Shown: positions 23,622 through 35,231 of the stretch, in pieces
How the letters are laid out: every line of letters starts with the position of its first letter
How positions within the stretch are numbered: position 1 is the stretch's first letter
Assembly: GCA_024291935.2 (NCBI GenBank)
Contig: CM044309.1
Location: 35,116,001-35,180,000 of the forward strand
Reading direction: 5' to 3'
Origin: Okapia johnstoni
Lineage: Eukaryota > Chordata > Mammalia > Artiodactyla > Giraffidae
DNA length: 64,000 nucleotides
Notes under the pieces: generated by a model
The model's input: the letters and a program-made list of their open reading frames with translations, nothing else
What the model was told of the DNA's origin: nothing
The model's database searches: none
Made by a program: the position numbers and the translations under genes

Positions 23622-25122
23622 AGTGGGCCTTAGAAAGCATCACTATGAACAAAGCTAGTGAGGTGATGGAATTCCAGTTGAGCTATTTCAAATCCTGAAA
23701 GATGATGCTGTGAAAGTGCTGCACTCAATATGCCAGTAAATCTGGAAAACTCAGCAGTGGCCACAAGACTAGAAAAGGTCAGTTTTCATTCCAATCCCAA
23801 AGAAAGGCAATGCCAATGAATGCTGAAACTACCACACAACTGCACTCATCTTACACGCTAGTAAAGTAATGCTCAAAATTCTTCAAGCCAGGCTTCAGCA
23901 ATACGTGAACCGTGAACTTCCAGATGTTCAAGCTGGTTTTAGAAAAGGCAGAGGAACCTGAGATCAAATTGCCAACATCTGCTGGGTCATCGAAAAAGCA
24001 AGAGAGTTCCAGAAAAACATCTATTTCTGCTTTATTGACTATGCTCAAGCCTTTGACTGTGTGGATCACAATAAACTGTGAAAATTCTGAAAGAGATGGG
24101 AATACCAGACCATCTGACCTATCTCTTGAGAAACCTGTATGCAGGTCAGGAAGCAACAGTTAGAACTGGACATGGAACAGACTGGTTCCAAATAGGAAAA
24201 GGAGTACGTCAAAGCTGTATATTGACACCCTGCTTATTTAACTTATATGCAGAGTACATCATGAGAAACGCTGGGCTGGAAGAAACACAAGCTGGAGTCA
24301 AGACTGCCGGGAGAAATATCAATAACCTCAGATATGCAGATGACACCACCCTTATGGCAGAAAGCGAAGAAGAACTAAAGAGCCTCTTGATGAAAGTGAA
24401 AGAGGAGAGTGAAAAAGTTGGCTTAAAGCTCAACATTCAGAAAACTAAGATTATGGCATCTGGTCCCATCACTTCATGGGAAATAGATGGGGAAACAGTG
24501 GAAACAGTGTCAGACTTTATTTTTGGGGCTCCAGAATCACTGCTGATGGTGACTGCAGCCATGAAATTAAAAGACGCTTACTCCTTGGAAGGAAAGTTAT
24601 GACCAACCTAGACAGCATATTGAAAAGCAGAGACATTACTTTGCCAACAAAGGTCCATCTAGTCAAGGCTATGGTGTTTTCAGTGGTCATGTATGGATGT
24701 GAGAGTTGGACGGTGAAGAAAGCTGAGTGCTGAAGAATTGATGCTTTTGAACTGTGGTATTGGAGAAGACTCTTGAGAGTCCCTTGGACTGCAAGGAGAT
24801 CCAACCAGTCCATCCTAAAGGAGATCAGTCCTGGTGTTCATTGGAAGGGTTGAGGCTGAAGCTGAAACTTCAATACTTTGGCCATCTCATGCGAAGAGCT
24901 GACTCATTGGAAAAGACCCTAACGCTGGGAAGGATTGGGGGCATGAGGAGATGGGGACGACAGAGGATGAGATGGCTGGATGGCATCACCGACTCGATGG
25001 ACATGGATTTGGGTAGACTCCAGGAGTTGGTGATGGACAGGGAGGCCTGGTGTGCTGCGATTCATGGCGTTGCAAAGCGTCAGGCACGACTGAGCAACTG
25101 AACTGAACTGAACTGATTGAAT
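23622..25122 (+). mobile_element. BovB LINE, longest copy, frame broken
   Basis: About 1.5 kb of the 3' half, from just before the reverse transcriptase (GCCAGGCTTCAGCAATACGT) to the (CTGAA)n tail. The RT motifs are visible in two or more frames: a segment with FIDYAQAFDCVDH is cut by a stop, and the frame 24078-24602 holds RYADDTTLM, the catalytic YADD box. That frame then breaks near 24530 and continues in 24476-24733 and 24754-25101. It is inactive. It points opposite to the older copy at 22508-23180, forming an inverted pair. Confidence 0.9.
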
Positions 25123-25129
25123 TGATGTC

Positions 25130-25265
25130 TGTCTTTAATACCAGAAGGTAAATTTCCTGAAGGAAGAAACCATCTGTAATCTTGATCACAGTTCTATCCC
25201 CAGTTATTATAAGGCACATGGTAGATGTTCAACAAGTAGGTGATTGAAGAATAAATGAATGACTT
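25130..25265 (+). repeat. L2-like 3' end
   Basis: Contains CAGTTCTATCCCCAGTTATT and AGAATAAATGAATGA. BovB sits at its left side. Confidence 0.5.
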
Positions 25266-26600
25266 TTCATTTAAGCTAGGAATTAGCTACCAATTTTTAC
25301 TATAATCGGATAAGCTACCTGACTAATTGTAAAATCTGTAACATTTGGAATAGGATTCCAAGAACAATATAGACCTTTTCAAGTTTCATACAGATTACAA
25401 ATTTCACTAAAAAGAAGTGTCACTTTTCGAAGTGTCCTCCAAATGAATCTTTTTATGTCGTAAGATTTTGGGCCATGAGTGGGTTGTAATAGTGATAATC
25501 AGAAATGGAAGAATATTTCTGTAGGGACCAAGTTCATTTTCAAAGAGTAGTAAGCCATGAGACTAAATCTTTCTTTTCTATGTCAAAACCCCAATCCTTA
25601 ATCCCAGACCTACAAAATAGAAGAAGAATAGAAAGGAGGGAGCCATCAGTTATGTAGCTGCTGATGAGAATCATTTATAAGCTGTAAATAGACAGTAGTT
25701 CACTTAGAGCACATGTGACTATGAGTGTCCAATTAGAACAGGCATATCAAAGACATGTTGGCAAAAATCACACAAAAGTGAATCTTGAAAAAAAAAAAAT
25801 CAAAGAAAATATATAAAAGAAAAAGTGAAATAGAAATCAATTTTGTAAGTAATTAGTGTTTCTGAGGAAGCGACTGCTATGAATGCAATAGAAAAATGTC
25901 AAAGATAGAAGAAAACTATGCTGCAGTGAAAGAAGATATACTACTACAAATGGAAAGGACATTAGGTATTTTAGGAACAACATTGATAACATAATGTTTT
26001 TACTGGAGAGTATTGAGTTCATAGTCAATGTGATCTTGGATTGTCTCTTATTATTTTTCATATTCATAATAAACATGAATATTCAAATATGTCAAGATCC
26101 TTTTAATAAACTACTACTGATAAAGTAATTCTGCTATTTTCTAAATCAAAAGATGGATGTATAAGCTTCTTTCCAACTCTATAATTCTATAAATCTTAGT
26201 CTGAACCATCTTTCTCATAGGGGGTAAATGAAAATAATTGCAGAAAGCAACTGTAGTTGTTACTCATTTATGTTTATGTTAAATTTATTCATAAAATGCA
26301 AACTAAACTATTCAGTTATAATTGTGACTTCTATAGGAATCAGCCTTTTATGTCAACCTTTTAAGTAACAGTTTTATCTATTGCTGCAAACATTTGACAA
26401 ACAAACCGCCTGGTACAACATTACCTTTCTGTATCTGCCAAAAATGAGTCTTGTTTAATACCTGGAGCAGTGGCTTAACCAATATGGCTTTTCAAATATT
26501 CATGTCTCATGCAATTTATTAAAATGTTCCAAAAAATAGGTACTATTCCATATTATAATTTTTGGTAAATTGAAAAATGTCATACAGATTAGTAGCATAT
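25266..26600. other. No gene or named repeat
   Basis: 1.3 kb of AT-rich unassigned sequence with no young SINE and only short frames. Confidence 0.4.
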
Positions 26601-26608
26601 TTGTTAAT

Positions 26609-26882
26609 CCTTTTTTTTTTTTTTTTTTTTGGAGGCATTGCATGGCAAAAACAAGGGCTTTCTCAGGTGGTTCAGTGGTAAAGAATCCACCTGCCAATGC
26701 AGGAGACGCAGGTTCAATCCCTAGGTCAGAAGATCCCCTGGAGAAGGAGATGGCAACCCACTCCAATATTCTTGCCTGGGAAATCCTATGGATAGAAGAC
26801 CCTGGCAGGCTACATACAGTCCATGGGGTCACAAAAGAGTTGGACACGACTTAGCAACTAAACAACAACATGGCAAAAACAA
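26609..26882 (+). repeat. Poly-T and Bov-tA SINE with target duplication
   Basis: A T run (26610-26631), then Bov-tA 26655-26868 flanked by the 14-bp duplication CATGGCAAAAACAA (26641-26654 and 26869-26882). Confidence 0.9.
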
Positions 26883-27939
26883 AATGCATGTCTTATCAGA
26901 GAGAAATGTATGAATGATTTATTGTCCTTCTTGAGGTTAAATGTAAGTCAATAGGAAAATGAGAGAACATTAGAGAACATTAATTCTCCACTATCTTTTC
27001 AGGAATGTGTATTAATATAATGGCAACATGAGGATAGTTATAGAAAAATATATCTATTTGCACTTGAGATATCTGCAGTATGACTAGGATGGTTGGTGCT
27101 AACAAATCTTGTTTATATAAGCATACTTTTACAAATATAAGAAATGATGTACAAGTGTCAAAGGATGCAGCATCTGCCCTTTATATCAAATGGCACAAGA
27201 AAATGCAACTTTTTCTTTTATCTTTGTTTTCCCATTAAGCTTGGCAGAGAACCTTGCACACTGACCTTCAGGAAGTGCTGAATGGTTAAATGAATGATTA
27301 CATGTTCAGGCTGTATAATTCTTACAGGTAAAACAGATAATATATACATTTAAAGTCAGGATAAACCCAGAGACTATGCTTTTCACAGGTGAGAAGACTA
27401 ATGCATATTTTTCTGAGAGGCAGATGAAGATTAGAGCCCATGATTAAATCCTGCCATTACCCCACTTTTTGTCTGTTTCTTTGATGACAACACATAGGCT
27501 AAGATTGCTTGATAGAAGCTTTGATATCATGGAATTGCTAGTTTGCTGGACAGAGCTAGTCCAATCCTGTACATAAAGAGTCCTTAGGAAATTCTAATAT
27601 GTCAACTGTATTCTCGATTTCCCACCTTTGAAAGATAAGAAATTCCTTACATAAGAAAATTTCTTAGATAAGAAAAATGAGAATGTGCCAGTCTGCCTTC
27701 CCACTCCTACATGACAATACACACATTAAATCTCACTTTTTCACAGCAAAGTTTACCTCAAACATCCCCAACCGGTTTGTTTAAAATGCTATAGAATGAA
27801 TTTCAACTTTACTCTGTCAAGTAAATCATTCTTAATTCCCTTTGTCGCTGTTTGACTGTGTCAGGAAACTGGACCAAATAACTGCTTAAATGAATCTCAA
27901 CTTCATGATTTCAAAATTTATTGTGTTTCCTGTATAGTG
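26883..27939. other. No gene; possible L2/MIR trace near 27235-27300
   Basis: Unassigned AT-rich sequence. AGAGAACCTTGCACACTGAC with TGGTTAAATGAATGATT hints at an ancient L2/MIR end. Confidence 0.35.
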
Positions 27940-28037
27940 AAAGACTCCGTTCGACCCCATGGACTGCAGCCTGCAGGCTCCCCTGTCCATGGAATTCTCC
28001 AGGCAAGAATACTGGAGTGGGTTGCCATTCCCTTCTG
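27940..28037 (-). repeat. Bov-tA SINE fragment, reverse
   Basis: Only the tail half (CATGGACTGCAGCCTGCAGG to GTTGCCATTCCCTTCTG). It is 310 bp upstream of IL7 exon 3. Confidence 0.8.
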
Positions 28038-28349
28038 CCATATGGTACAACTCCTATATAGTACAACTACTAAAATAGATACTTGCATTACCCCCTCCCA
28101 AGAGCGAGTTTCTCTCATTTCTTGAATTAAAGTATGGAGTCTAGGGAAGCTCTTTTTAAGGGTTTGTGTATATACTTGTTTATTCTTCAATTATAGAAAA
28201 CTATTCTTCCTGCCTAGTCAGCTGAGCCAGGCTGTTTTCCTAAAAATGCACATATAAATACCAAATATTATAACATTGTTATTTTTATAATTACAACATA
28301 CTAGAAAGGTCCCCAGTTTAACCATATTATTTTATATTATTTATTACAG

Positions 28350-28430
28350 GACAACATGATAAACTTTGATAGCAATTGCCTGAATAACGAACCTAACTTT
28401 TTTAAAAAACATTCATGTGATGATAATAAG
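28350..28430 (+). CDS. IL7: Interleukin-7, third coding exon
   Basis: This 81-bp exon encodes 27 residues of IL-7, the secreted four-helix cytokine made by stromal and epithelial cells. IL-7 signals through IL7R-alpha and the common gamma chain to support lymphocyte survival. The acceptor is TTATTACAG and the donor AAG/GTAATG; both borders are phase 0. The translation runs from [10 protein letters not shown] to KKHSCDDNK and matches the IL-7 segment with the SNCLNNE and FFK-H-C-D-NK core. It carries two of the six conserved disulphide cysteines. The residues before SNCLNNE (DNMINFD) differ from the human ones as expected for ruminant IL-7. The preceding exons (signal peptide and first cysteine) were not found between 1 and 28.3 kb, so the intron upstream is at least 28 kb or those exons are outside the window. 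Confidence 0.96.
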
Positions 28431-29468
28431 GTAATGATAATTATTTGGAGTTTATATGTCATTTGAGCTTGATATCATAGAAGTTTATATTTCCTGTATC
28501 TGTTTATTATACTGATTATTAATGACATAGTCTTTTGGTTCTAACCTGACCATTCCCATTGATATATTGTGATATTGTGGTCTTTTATACTTTTATTTTA
28601 CAAATTGCCCGACGCTTATTTGATAAATATTCCTTTCAATTTTAGCATTTCATTTTTCACCTTAAAAACAGTAGAACTGCTGAATTCAAAGATACACATC
28701 TCAGTTCTGAAACATTTATTCAGGAAAACGCTTGTCAGAATGATTGCTTGCATATACAGACATAATTAAAGGGCATAATTTAGTTGTAGACATTTTTAAA
28801 TTTTTTCTTTCGATATTTTATCTTCAAATCATTACCTCCTCTATTTGGTGTAATGTTACAATTTACAGAATTTTGAATAAAAGTTTGTGTCATCTCTTTC
28901 TGCAGAAACTAGCGTGTTATTCAAGTCTTTTTGAAACTCACAATAACTGAGTTAACCTCGTGGCATTTGAGTGTATCCATAAATTCCTTAAAAAAATTCC
29001 TTACATTAAGTATTTGAAACACTTGTTTTAGGCAAATTGGCCTTTATTATTGCCAGTTATTCAGCCATAGCTCCAAAGGGGCAAAAATAATAATAATAAA
29101 AATCACACATACCTTTCATTACTGCTGCTTTCAGAAGCGCTCTCCTTTAGTTATCTTGTTTAAAACTGAACAAACTTGTTATGTGCTCACTCAGAAGTGA
29201 CAAGATCATACGTAACAAAGAAAAGAGAGTTTAAAAAGTCACATAATCATTAAACTGAGTTCCAGGCACTTTAGGCTGTCACCTGGGAGCTAAACAGTTT
29301 CAGTTTAGTTGCTCATCAGTCATGTGATTAACTGGAATAGAAGAAAAGCAGGGTGGAGGTGGGGCATTATTTAGCAATACAGTTCTGGCTTTAGGCTCTT
29401 TAGAAATGCTTATTACTTCTTAATATTTTATTTGAACCACAGCCCTTCTGATGTTTTTTCTATAATAG

Positions 29469-29600
29469 GAAGCTTCGTTTTTGAATCGTGCTGCTCGAAA
29501 GTTGAAGCAATTCCTTAAAATGAATATCAGTGATGATTTCAAGCTTCACCTATCAACGGTTTCACAGGGCACATTAACACTGCTGAACTGCACCAGCAAG
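29469..29600 (+). CDS. IL7: Interleukin-7, fourth coding exon
   Basis: This 132-bp, 44-codon exon has acceptor TCTATAATAG and donor AAG/GTAAGC; both borders are phase 0. The translation starts [19 protein letters not shown] and ends LLNCTSK. It supplies an IL-7 core helix (RAARKL-QFLKMN) and the conserved NCT cysteine. Two N-glycosylation sequons are visible, N-I-S after the helix and N-C-T near the end. No frame break is present. The intron before it is only about 1.0 kb. The 3' flank holds a bovine L1 tail and a Bov-tA SINE. Confidence 0.97.
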
Positions 29601-29829
29601 GTAAGCTGAGAACTGTTTACTCTGAACCAAAATACAAACTCCTCCCGTGATAGGATACTACTATTCTCTGATGACCCTATGCTAATCAATGCTAATCATC
29701 TCTGCATTAGCAGAGAAATCTAAGTGCTTATAAGAAAACTAAAATGCATTTACTCAATTCTAGAAGAGGAAAATTTCAGCTTGTAAAGTATCTATTCCTC
29801 TCTTGGTGAGGGCAAAGAAATCATTTGTA

Positions 29830-29930
29830 AAAGGGGACTAAAAATAAAAAAGGGCAACACTGTAAATCAACTATACTTCAATTAAAAAAGGGAAACAAAT
29901 AAATGAAAGAAAATAATAAATAGTATTGCC
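29830..29930 (+). repeat. L1 3' tail fragment
   Basis: CAACACTGTAAATCAACTAT and ACTTCAATTAAAAAAG are the bovine L1 terminus. Confidence 0.65.
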
Positions 29931-29932
29931 AT

Positions 29933-30128
29933 GGGCTTCCCTCATAGTTCAGTTGGTAAAGAATCTGCCTTCAATGCAGCAGACCCCGGTTTGATTACTG
30001 GGCCGGAAAGATCCATTGGAGAAGGGATAGGCTACCCACTCTAGTATTCTGGCCTGGAGAATTCCATGGACTGCATAGTTCATGGGGTCGCAAAGAGCTG
30101 GACACAACTGAGCGGCTTTCACTTCACA
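29933..30128 (+). repeat. Bov-tA SINE in IL7 intron 4
   Basis: Head GGGCTTCCCTCATAGTTCAG, tail to TGAGCGGCTTTCACTTCACA. Confidence 0.87.
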
Positions 30129-30529
30129 TTGAAATAGTAACTTTCAAGGAGGCTAGGGTGATAAGTTGGATGAGGATGGTAAATTTTTATTTCTAAAATA
30201 TCTTAATAATTTTCCATTTATGTACACATTTGTAAGAACTCATAACCTATAAAAATTAATCAAATATTTAACAAAAATCTTTTTATATAAAATTTGAATG
30301 TATTTATGTCCAACAATTTTCAGTTATTTTGCCTCAATAATTTTGATAAGTATGGGGCTAATTTTTTCTACTTCTCTACTAGCAGTTATGAAATGTAAGC
30401 AATAAAACAAAATTTGGAAGACATTATCTTGGGACTAGACAACAATTTCTTCACCTGCAAAGTGGAGAAAAATATAGTATCTACATTATAGGATGTTGAA
30501 AAGGTTAAGTGTTAAATGATACAATTCAT

Positions 30530-30742
30530 ATAGCATGCATGCATGCAAGCTCAGTCATGTCCAACTCTTTGCAACTCCATGCACTGTTGCCTGCCAGGCT
30601 CCTCTATCCGTGGGATTATCCCATCAAGAACACTGGAGTGGGTTGCCATTTCCTCCTCTAATGGGTCTTCCTGACCCAGGGATCAAACCCATGTCCCCTG
30701 CATTGCTGGTAGATTCTTTACCACTGAGCCACCTGGGAAGCT
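30530..30742 (-). repeat. Bov-tA SINE, reverse, in IL7 intron 4
   Basis: ATGC repeats, then CAAGCTCAGTCATGTCCAAC to the head GAGCCACCTGGGAAGC. A (TTA)n run follows at 30774-30796. Confidence 0.87.
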
Positions 30743-31267
30743 TGCTTAGTACTAAAAAGTTTCAATAAATGTTTTATTATTATTATTATTATTACTATTA
30801 CTCCCTCTTTAGGAATTTTACCAGCTTCCATATAAAGCCAAAATATTTCCTATAAATTAAAAAAAATTTTTTTTAACATTTTTATGATAGAAAAAGGATT
30901 GTTTAAAAAAAATTTAATACTAGTAGTTGCCCACAGAAGGTAAAATGGCAAGATTGTCCTTGAGCCCTACAGACAGTGATGAAAATACATGTTGGACCTT
31001 AATAAGTTAGACTATTTCATTTATTGTTATGGTTATTTACTTCATGCAAGCCAGCCTCCTTCTGGTGGTGTGTTCTTGCCAAGCTTATTTCCAATCTTGT
31101 CCCCTTACTCATGTTAATTTCTTATATAGAATTTCTGCTGTTCTGTTTTCTATACATCTGATCTCTCCTGTTCCATACATCCTTCAAGGCAAACTTCAAG
31201 ATTCATAAAGAGGTTATATTTTGGCTCTTAATCCTTATTTATAATGATTTAAAGTACAGTCAGTGGG

Positions 31268-31540
31268 GGAAGGAGAGGAAAGGACTAGTTAAGAAAGTAG
31301 CATTGACATATATACACTACCATGTGTAAAACTGGTAATTAGTGGAAAGCTTCGATACAACACAGGGAGCCCAAGCCTGGCACCCTGTGATGACCTAGAA
31401 GGGTGGGATGGGAAGGAGTAAGGAGGCTTCTGAGGAAAGGGATATATAATTATGACTGATTCACATTGGTCGGCAGAAACTGATACAACATTGTAAAGCA
31501 ATTATTCTACACTTAAAAAACAAAAAAATAAAGAGGATGA
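31268..31540 (+). repeat. Bovine L1 3' end in IL7 intron 4
   Basis: Contains TTCGATACAACACAGGGAGC, GATTCACATTGGTCGGCAGA and CATTGTAAAGCAATTATTC. Confidence 0.72.
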
Positions 31541-31557
31541 CATAAAAAAAAACAGTC

Positions 31558-31907
31558 CAGTCAGCCTGTCATATCCATTGCTTCTGCATTCTCTTATTCA
31601 ACCAACTGTGGATCAAAATATTCAAAAAAATTTTTCAGAAACTTCCAAAAAGCAAAACTTAAATTTGTCAAGCCACATTAACAACTATTTATGCAGCATC
31701 TGCATTGTGTTTACAACTACTTACACAGCATTTACATTGTATTAGGTATTTTAAGTGATCTAGAGATGATTTAAAGTCTACAGGAGGATGTGCCTGGTTA
31801 TATGCAAATTCAATGCTATTTTATATAAGGAACTTGAGCATCTGTCCTTGGATTTTGGTATCCACCCAGGTCCCAGAACCAATCCCCCTACAAATACAGG
31901 ATTACTG
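31558..31907 (-). mobile_element. MER2-like Tigger DNA transposon remnant
   Basis: Non-autonomous element of 350 bp. It starts CAGTCAGCCTGTCATATCC and its right end (GGATTACTG) is the inverse of a matching terminus; TA follows at 31908-31909 while the left TA has decayed. Internal marks are AATGCTATTTTATATAAGG and TTGGATTTTGGTATCCAC. Confidence 0.75.
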
Positions 31908-32670
31908 TACTATCTTATACAGGGATAGGAAGTTCATTTCATGTTGCTTACAAATGCAATTGCTTAGTATTGCCTTATGTTGAGTATAAGCTTCAAGTCA
32001 GGGCTTAACTGAAAAGACTGCAGAGCAAACTAGCAATATCACCCTTGGAGTAGGAAGGGTTAAAGGTCATAGGTATGCTGTATATTTGCAATTCTTCCTC
32101 TCACGTGTTGAACTTTGCATGGATCACCATGTTCCAAAATCAACTAATTTTAGAGAGAGAAAATACACAAAAATTTAAATCTTGATAGTAAAATGGTTAC
32201 AAGATTAACTGATACAATCCACCTTTTTCTTGTAATGAGAAGACAAGATGTTAAAGATGGTCAACTACATTGAATTTTCTTCATTAGTCAGGCATGCTAC
32301 AAGCTTTTAACTGTTGTGTATTTCACCTTGCTTCTGATGGGTGGGTAAAGTTTAATAAAATTTATGGTTAGGATTTAACAACTTAGTGCAATATTATTTT
32401 CATGTTGATTGAAATTCTAGTTTTGTCTCTATTAGTATACCCTTCTGTATTTGTTTCTCAGACCTCACAGCAATTAACACAGTGCTGGACACATCTGCAA
32501 AATTATGAGTCTAGGTTATTTGGAAGACTAACCTAACCTTTCTTGTTTCTCCATTTTTCCTGATATTTGATAATATTTCTAAATGAAATTAGTATTCTGC
32601 CATACTAACAATATATAATTTAGATTCTCAAATAGATTAGATGAGCTGAAGGTAATATGAAATTTAGCAA

Positions 32671-32922
32671 TTATAATAATAGAAGTAATAAAGGATTAAT
32701 AATCAGTATTATAAATATGACTTTGTTTTTAAGGGTAAAGGAAGAAAACCACCTTCCCTGGGTGAAGCCCAACCTACGAAGAATTTGGTAAGAGTTATTG
32801 CCAAATTTGGTAACAGTTATTACATCTTCCAGATGTTTGCCTTCAACAGCTTGAAATAACTCCAGCATCCTGACAAAGATCAGCCCTGTCAAGAAAACAA
32901 TGAAGTAGAAGTCCTCATACAC
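32671..32922 (-). other. Unidentified coding-like frame antisense to IL7 exon 5
   Basis: A minus-strand frame of 83 codons starts at an ATG ending at 32922. Its first 40 or so codons look protein-like: a hydrophobic stretch (FYFIVFLTGLIFVRMLE), then a charged part (EGKHLEDVITVTKF), with many G/C third positions in an otherwise AT-rich area. The frame is also open for a few codons upstream of the ATG before a TGA. It runs on through the reverse complement of IL7 exon 5, so the later part is not independent coding sequence. I do not recognise the protein. It may be a fragment of a retrocopy, or chance. Confidence 0.25.
32734..32787 (+). CDS. IL7: Interleukin-7, fifth coding exon (short, variable exon)
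   Basis: This 54-bp exon of 18 codons (GKGRKPPSLGEAQPTKNL) has acceptor TTTGTTTTTAAG and donor TTG/GTAAGA; both borders are phase 0. It is the short basic loop segment present in human and ruminant IL-7 and, from established knowledge, absent from mouse IL-7. Being phase 0 and 54 bp, it can be skipped without a frameshift. Immediately downstream, the bases around the donor are repeated: a second AATTTG/GTAACA site sits 22 bp further on. Use of that second site would shift the frame. The exon is also overlapped on the opposite strand by an unidentified coding-like frame (32671-32922). Confidence 0.96.
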
Positions 32923-32929
32923 AACAAGC

Positions 32930-33114
32930 TCTCAAAATAAACAGATCAGATGGGCTGGAAGGCCAGGCCTTTCCCCAAAGCGGCACTCTGCAACCTTTGG
33001 GTGGTGGGCTGGAGCTGACTTTCGTGTGCTCCCTGGAGCCACTGTGCACCTCTCTTCCCAACTCCGTGTTCTATGATGTCACTTTAGTAGCTTGGTACTG
33101 TCTACAGGCCTGAC
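32930..33114. other. GC-richer unassigned stretch in IL7 intron
   Basis: About 180 bp, clearly richer in G and C than the surroundings, lies directly before a Bov-tA insertion and beside the antisense frame at 32671-32922. I cannot match it to a repeat family. It may belong to the same inserted fragment. Confidence 0.35.
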
Positions 33115-33333
33115 GGGCTTCTCAGGTGACATCAGTGGTAAAGAACCTGCCTGCCAACGCAGGAGACATAAGAGACGCGGGTTCAATCCCTGGGTCAGAA
33201 GATCCCCTGGAAGAGGGCATGGGAGCCCACTCTAGTATTCTTGCGTGAAGAATCCCATGGACAGAGGAGCCTGGCAGGCCACAGTCCCTGGTGTTGCAAG
33301 AGTCGTACACGACTGAGGGACTGAGCACATACG
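33115..33333 (+). repeat. Bov-tA SINE in IL7 intron 5
   Basis: Head GGGCTTCTCAGGTGACATCA, tail to GACTGAGGGACTGAGCACAT. Confidence 0.88.
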
Positions 33334-33789
33334 CACACAGGGGCTGGAGACCATGCAAATTGGCAGAGGCCAATGTGAAGGCAGAGGGTGAAAGCAAACA
33401 TCTTTTTTATCAGCTTTTTGCTCAACAATTTCTGAATGTTTCTCTTTGAATTGTTTCCTTTTATATGGTTGATTTTGAAAACAGTCATTATAATACTGGT
33501 AAAAGGAGAAGGGAGATATCATTTAGAAACTGGATCTATTTAAACTGCATTTTCAAAAACCACTATTTTAAAATTAAAGAAGCTAGAGAAAATGTCAGAA
33601 CATTTTTTTAAAAAAGAAAATTAAAACCTCAATAGGTAATAGGCAAAGGACATGACCAAACTATATAGAAGAAAATAAACTAGAAATCAAGATACAAAGA
33701 AAAAAAGGGACCTTAGTAAAGAAATACATATTAAAAATGAGGACCCTTTTTAAATCCATTTTACTTGTATAGATTATATATTAGTGTTG

Positions 33790-33980
33790 TTGTTTTGTTG
33801 CTAAGTCATGTCTGACTCTTTTGCAACCGTGTGGACTGTAGTCTGCCAGTCTCCTCTGTCTGTGGGATTTCCCAGGCAAGAATACTGGAGTGGGTTGCCA
33901 TTTCCTTCTGCAGGGGATCTTCTTAACCCAGGAACTGAACTCATGTCTCCTGCATTGGTAGGCAGAATATTTCACTAAAT
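33790..33980 (-). repeat. Bov-tA SINE, reverse, head incomplete
   Basis: From GTTGCTAAGTCATGTCTGAC to GGTAGGCAGAATATTTCAC; the head is truncated. Confidence 0.83.
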
Positions 33981-34089
33981 GTGACAATGATATATTAACT
34001 AGAATGAGGCATGGAAAAATGAACACACCTGGTTCATGACAGCGATAGATTCTTTTTTCACATTCATTATTATGTTATTTGACCACTCT

Positions 34090-34238
34090 GTGTGTGTGTT
34101 AGTCATTCAGTCGTGTCTGACCCTTTGCGACTCCATGGACTGTAGCCCCACCAGGCTCTCTGTCCATGAAATTTTCCAGGCAAGGATATTGGAGTGGGTT
34201 GCCATTCCCTTCTCCAGGAGATCTTCCCAGCCCAGGAA
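34090..34238 (-). repeat. Bov-tA SINE, reverse, partial
   Basis: A short GT run, then AGTCATTCAGTCGTGTCTGA to GATCTTCCCAGCCCAGGAAA; the head half is missing. Confidence 0.83.
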
Positions 34239-35231
34239 AGGAGTATGGAAATCCCTTACTCCTCTTAGAGAAGCAGAGTGAGTATGCACACCCTGGGACT
34301 CAGGAAACCCTAGGTATTCTAACCTGAAGTGGAATAGTTGAAATGAATACCTGAGTAGTATCAATATACTGAGTGCCTCTGGCTAAGGGAATTTGGAAAG
34401 AAAGTTTAGAAAAAGGAGATAACACCTGTGTTCCTGAAATTACAGACGCAAAATCATGTTTATTTGTCTTTTTAATGAATCTTTAGTCTTGGTCTATGAA
34501 GAAAAGTCATGAGACGTTCATGTCTGTGTATTTCAAGTCTGCTAGTCACATAAACTTCAGTTTATACTTTTTAAAGATGTTTTGGCATATGACTTTTTTA
34601 CTTTACTTCCTCACCCCCTCTCCCTCTCTGTTCTGTAAAAGAATCTGGCATCCAAACCCTGAGACATTAGTTAATTCTGAGACATTAATTCACTTCTCAG
34701 GCATTCAGAGTCCACATCTCAGGGACTCACAAAAATATAACTGAGGATACGCACAGCTACTCTCTTCTATATCTATGACATCTAGGTGCCCCTTTCTCCA
34801 CTTTCTGTAGGTTGTACAGGTAGCTCTTTGGAAGATTTTTGACAGAGTAGGAAAACTAGCTTATGAGGCAGCCATCTTCCATTCTCTAGTGAAGACTAGG
34901 GAACAAACTTAATCGGGTATATCCTTATTAATCATCTTTGCCAAAATAAACTGAATATTTTCAGTATTAATTTTCTTCCATAAAAATATTTTTTTCCATT
35001 GTAAAAAAGAACTCAGTTGAAAGTACAGATCTTTCTCACAAAAGTTTAAACAGTACTCTTATATCCACTAATGTTGCATTGGTAAAAATGGTGGCCGCCT
35101 GACATAGTTCTTTAATCCTAAATTTTAAATAGTAACAACCTTGTATATCCTACACATCAATGACTGCAGCTAGGAACCATAATGTTAAAAAAATGTCATT
35201 CAACGTTCTCCTTTTTTAAAGATTCTTTTGA

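Noticed and set aside
1..28349. IL7 exons 1 and 2 (signal peptide, first cysteine)
   Set aside because: I looked for the signal-peptide and first-cysteine region on the + strand and found no matching splice-bounded stretch; they are probably left of the window.
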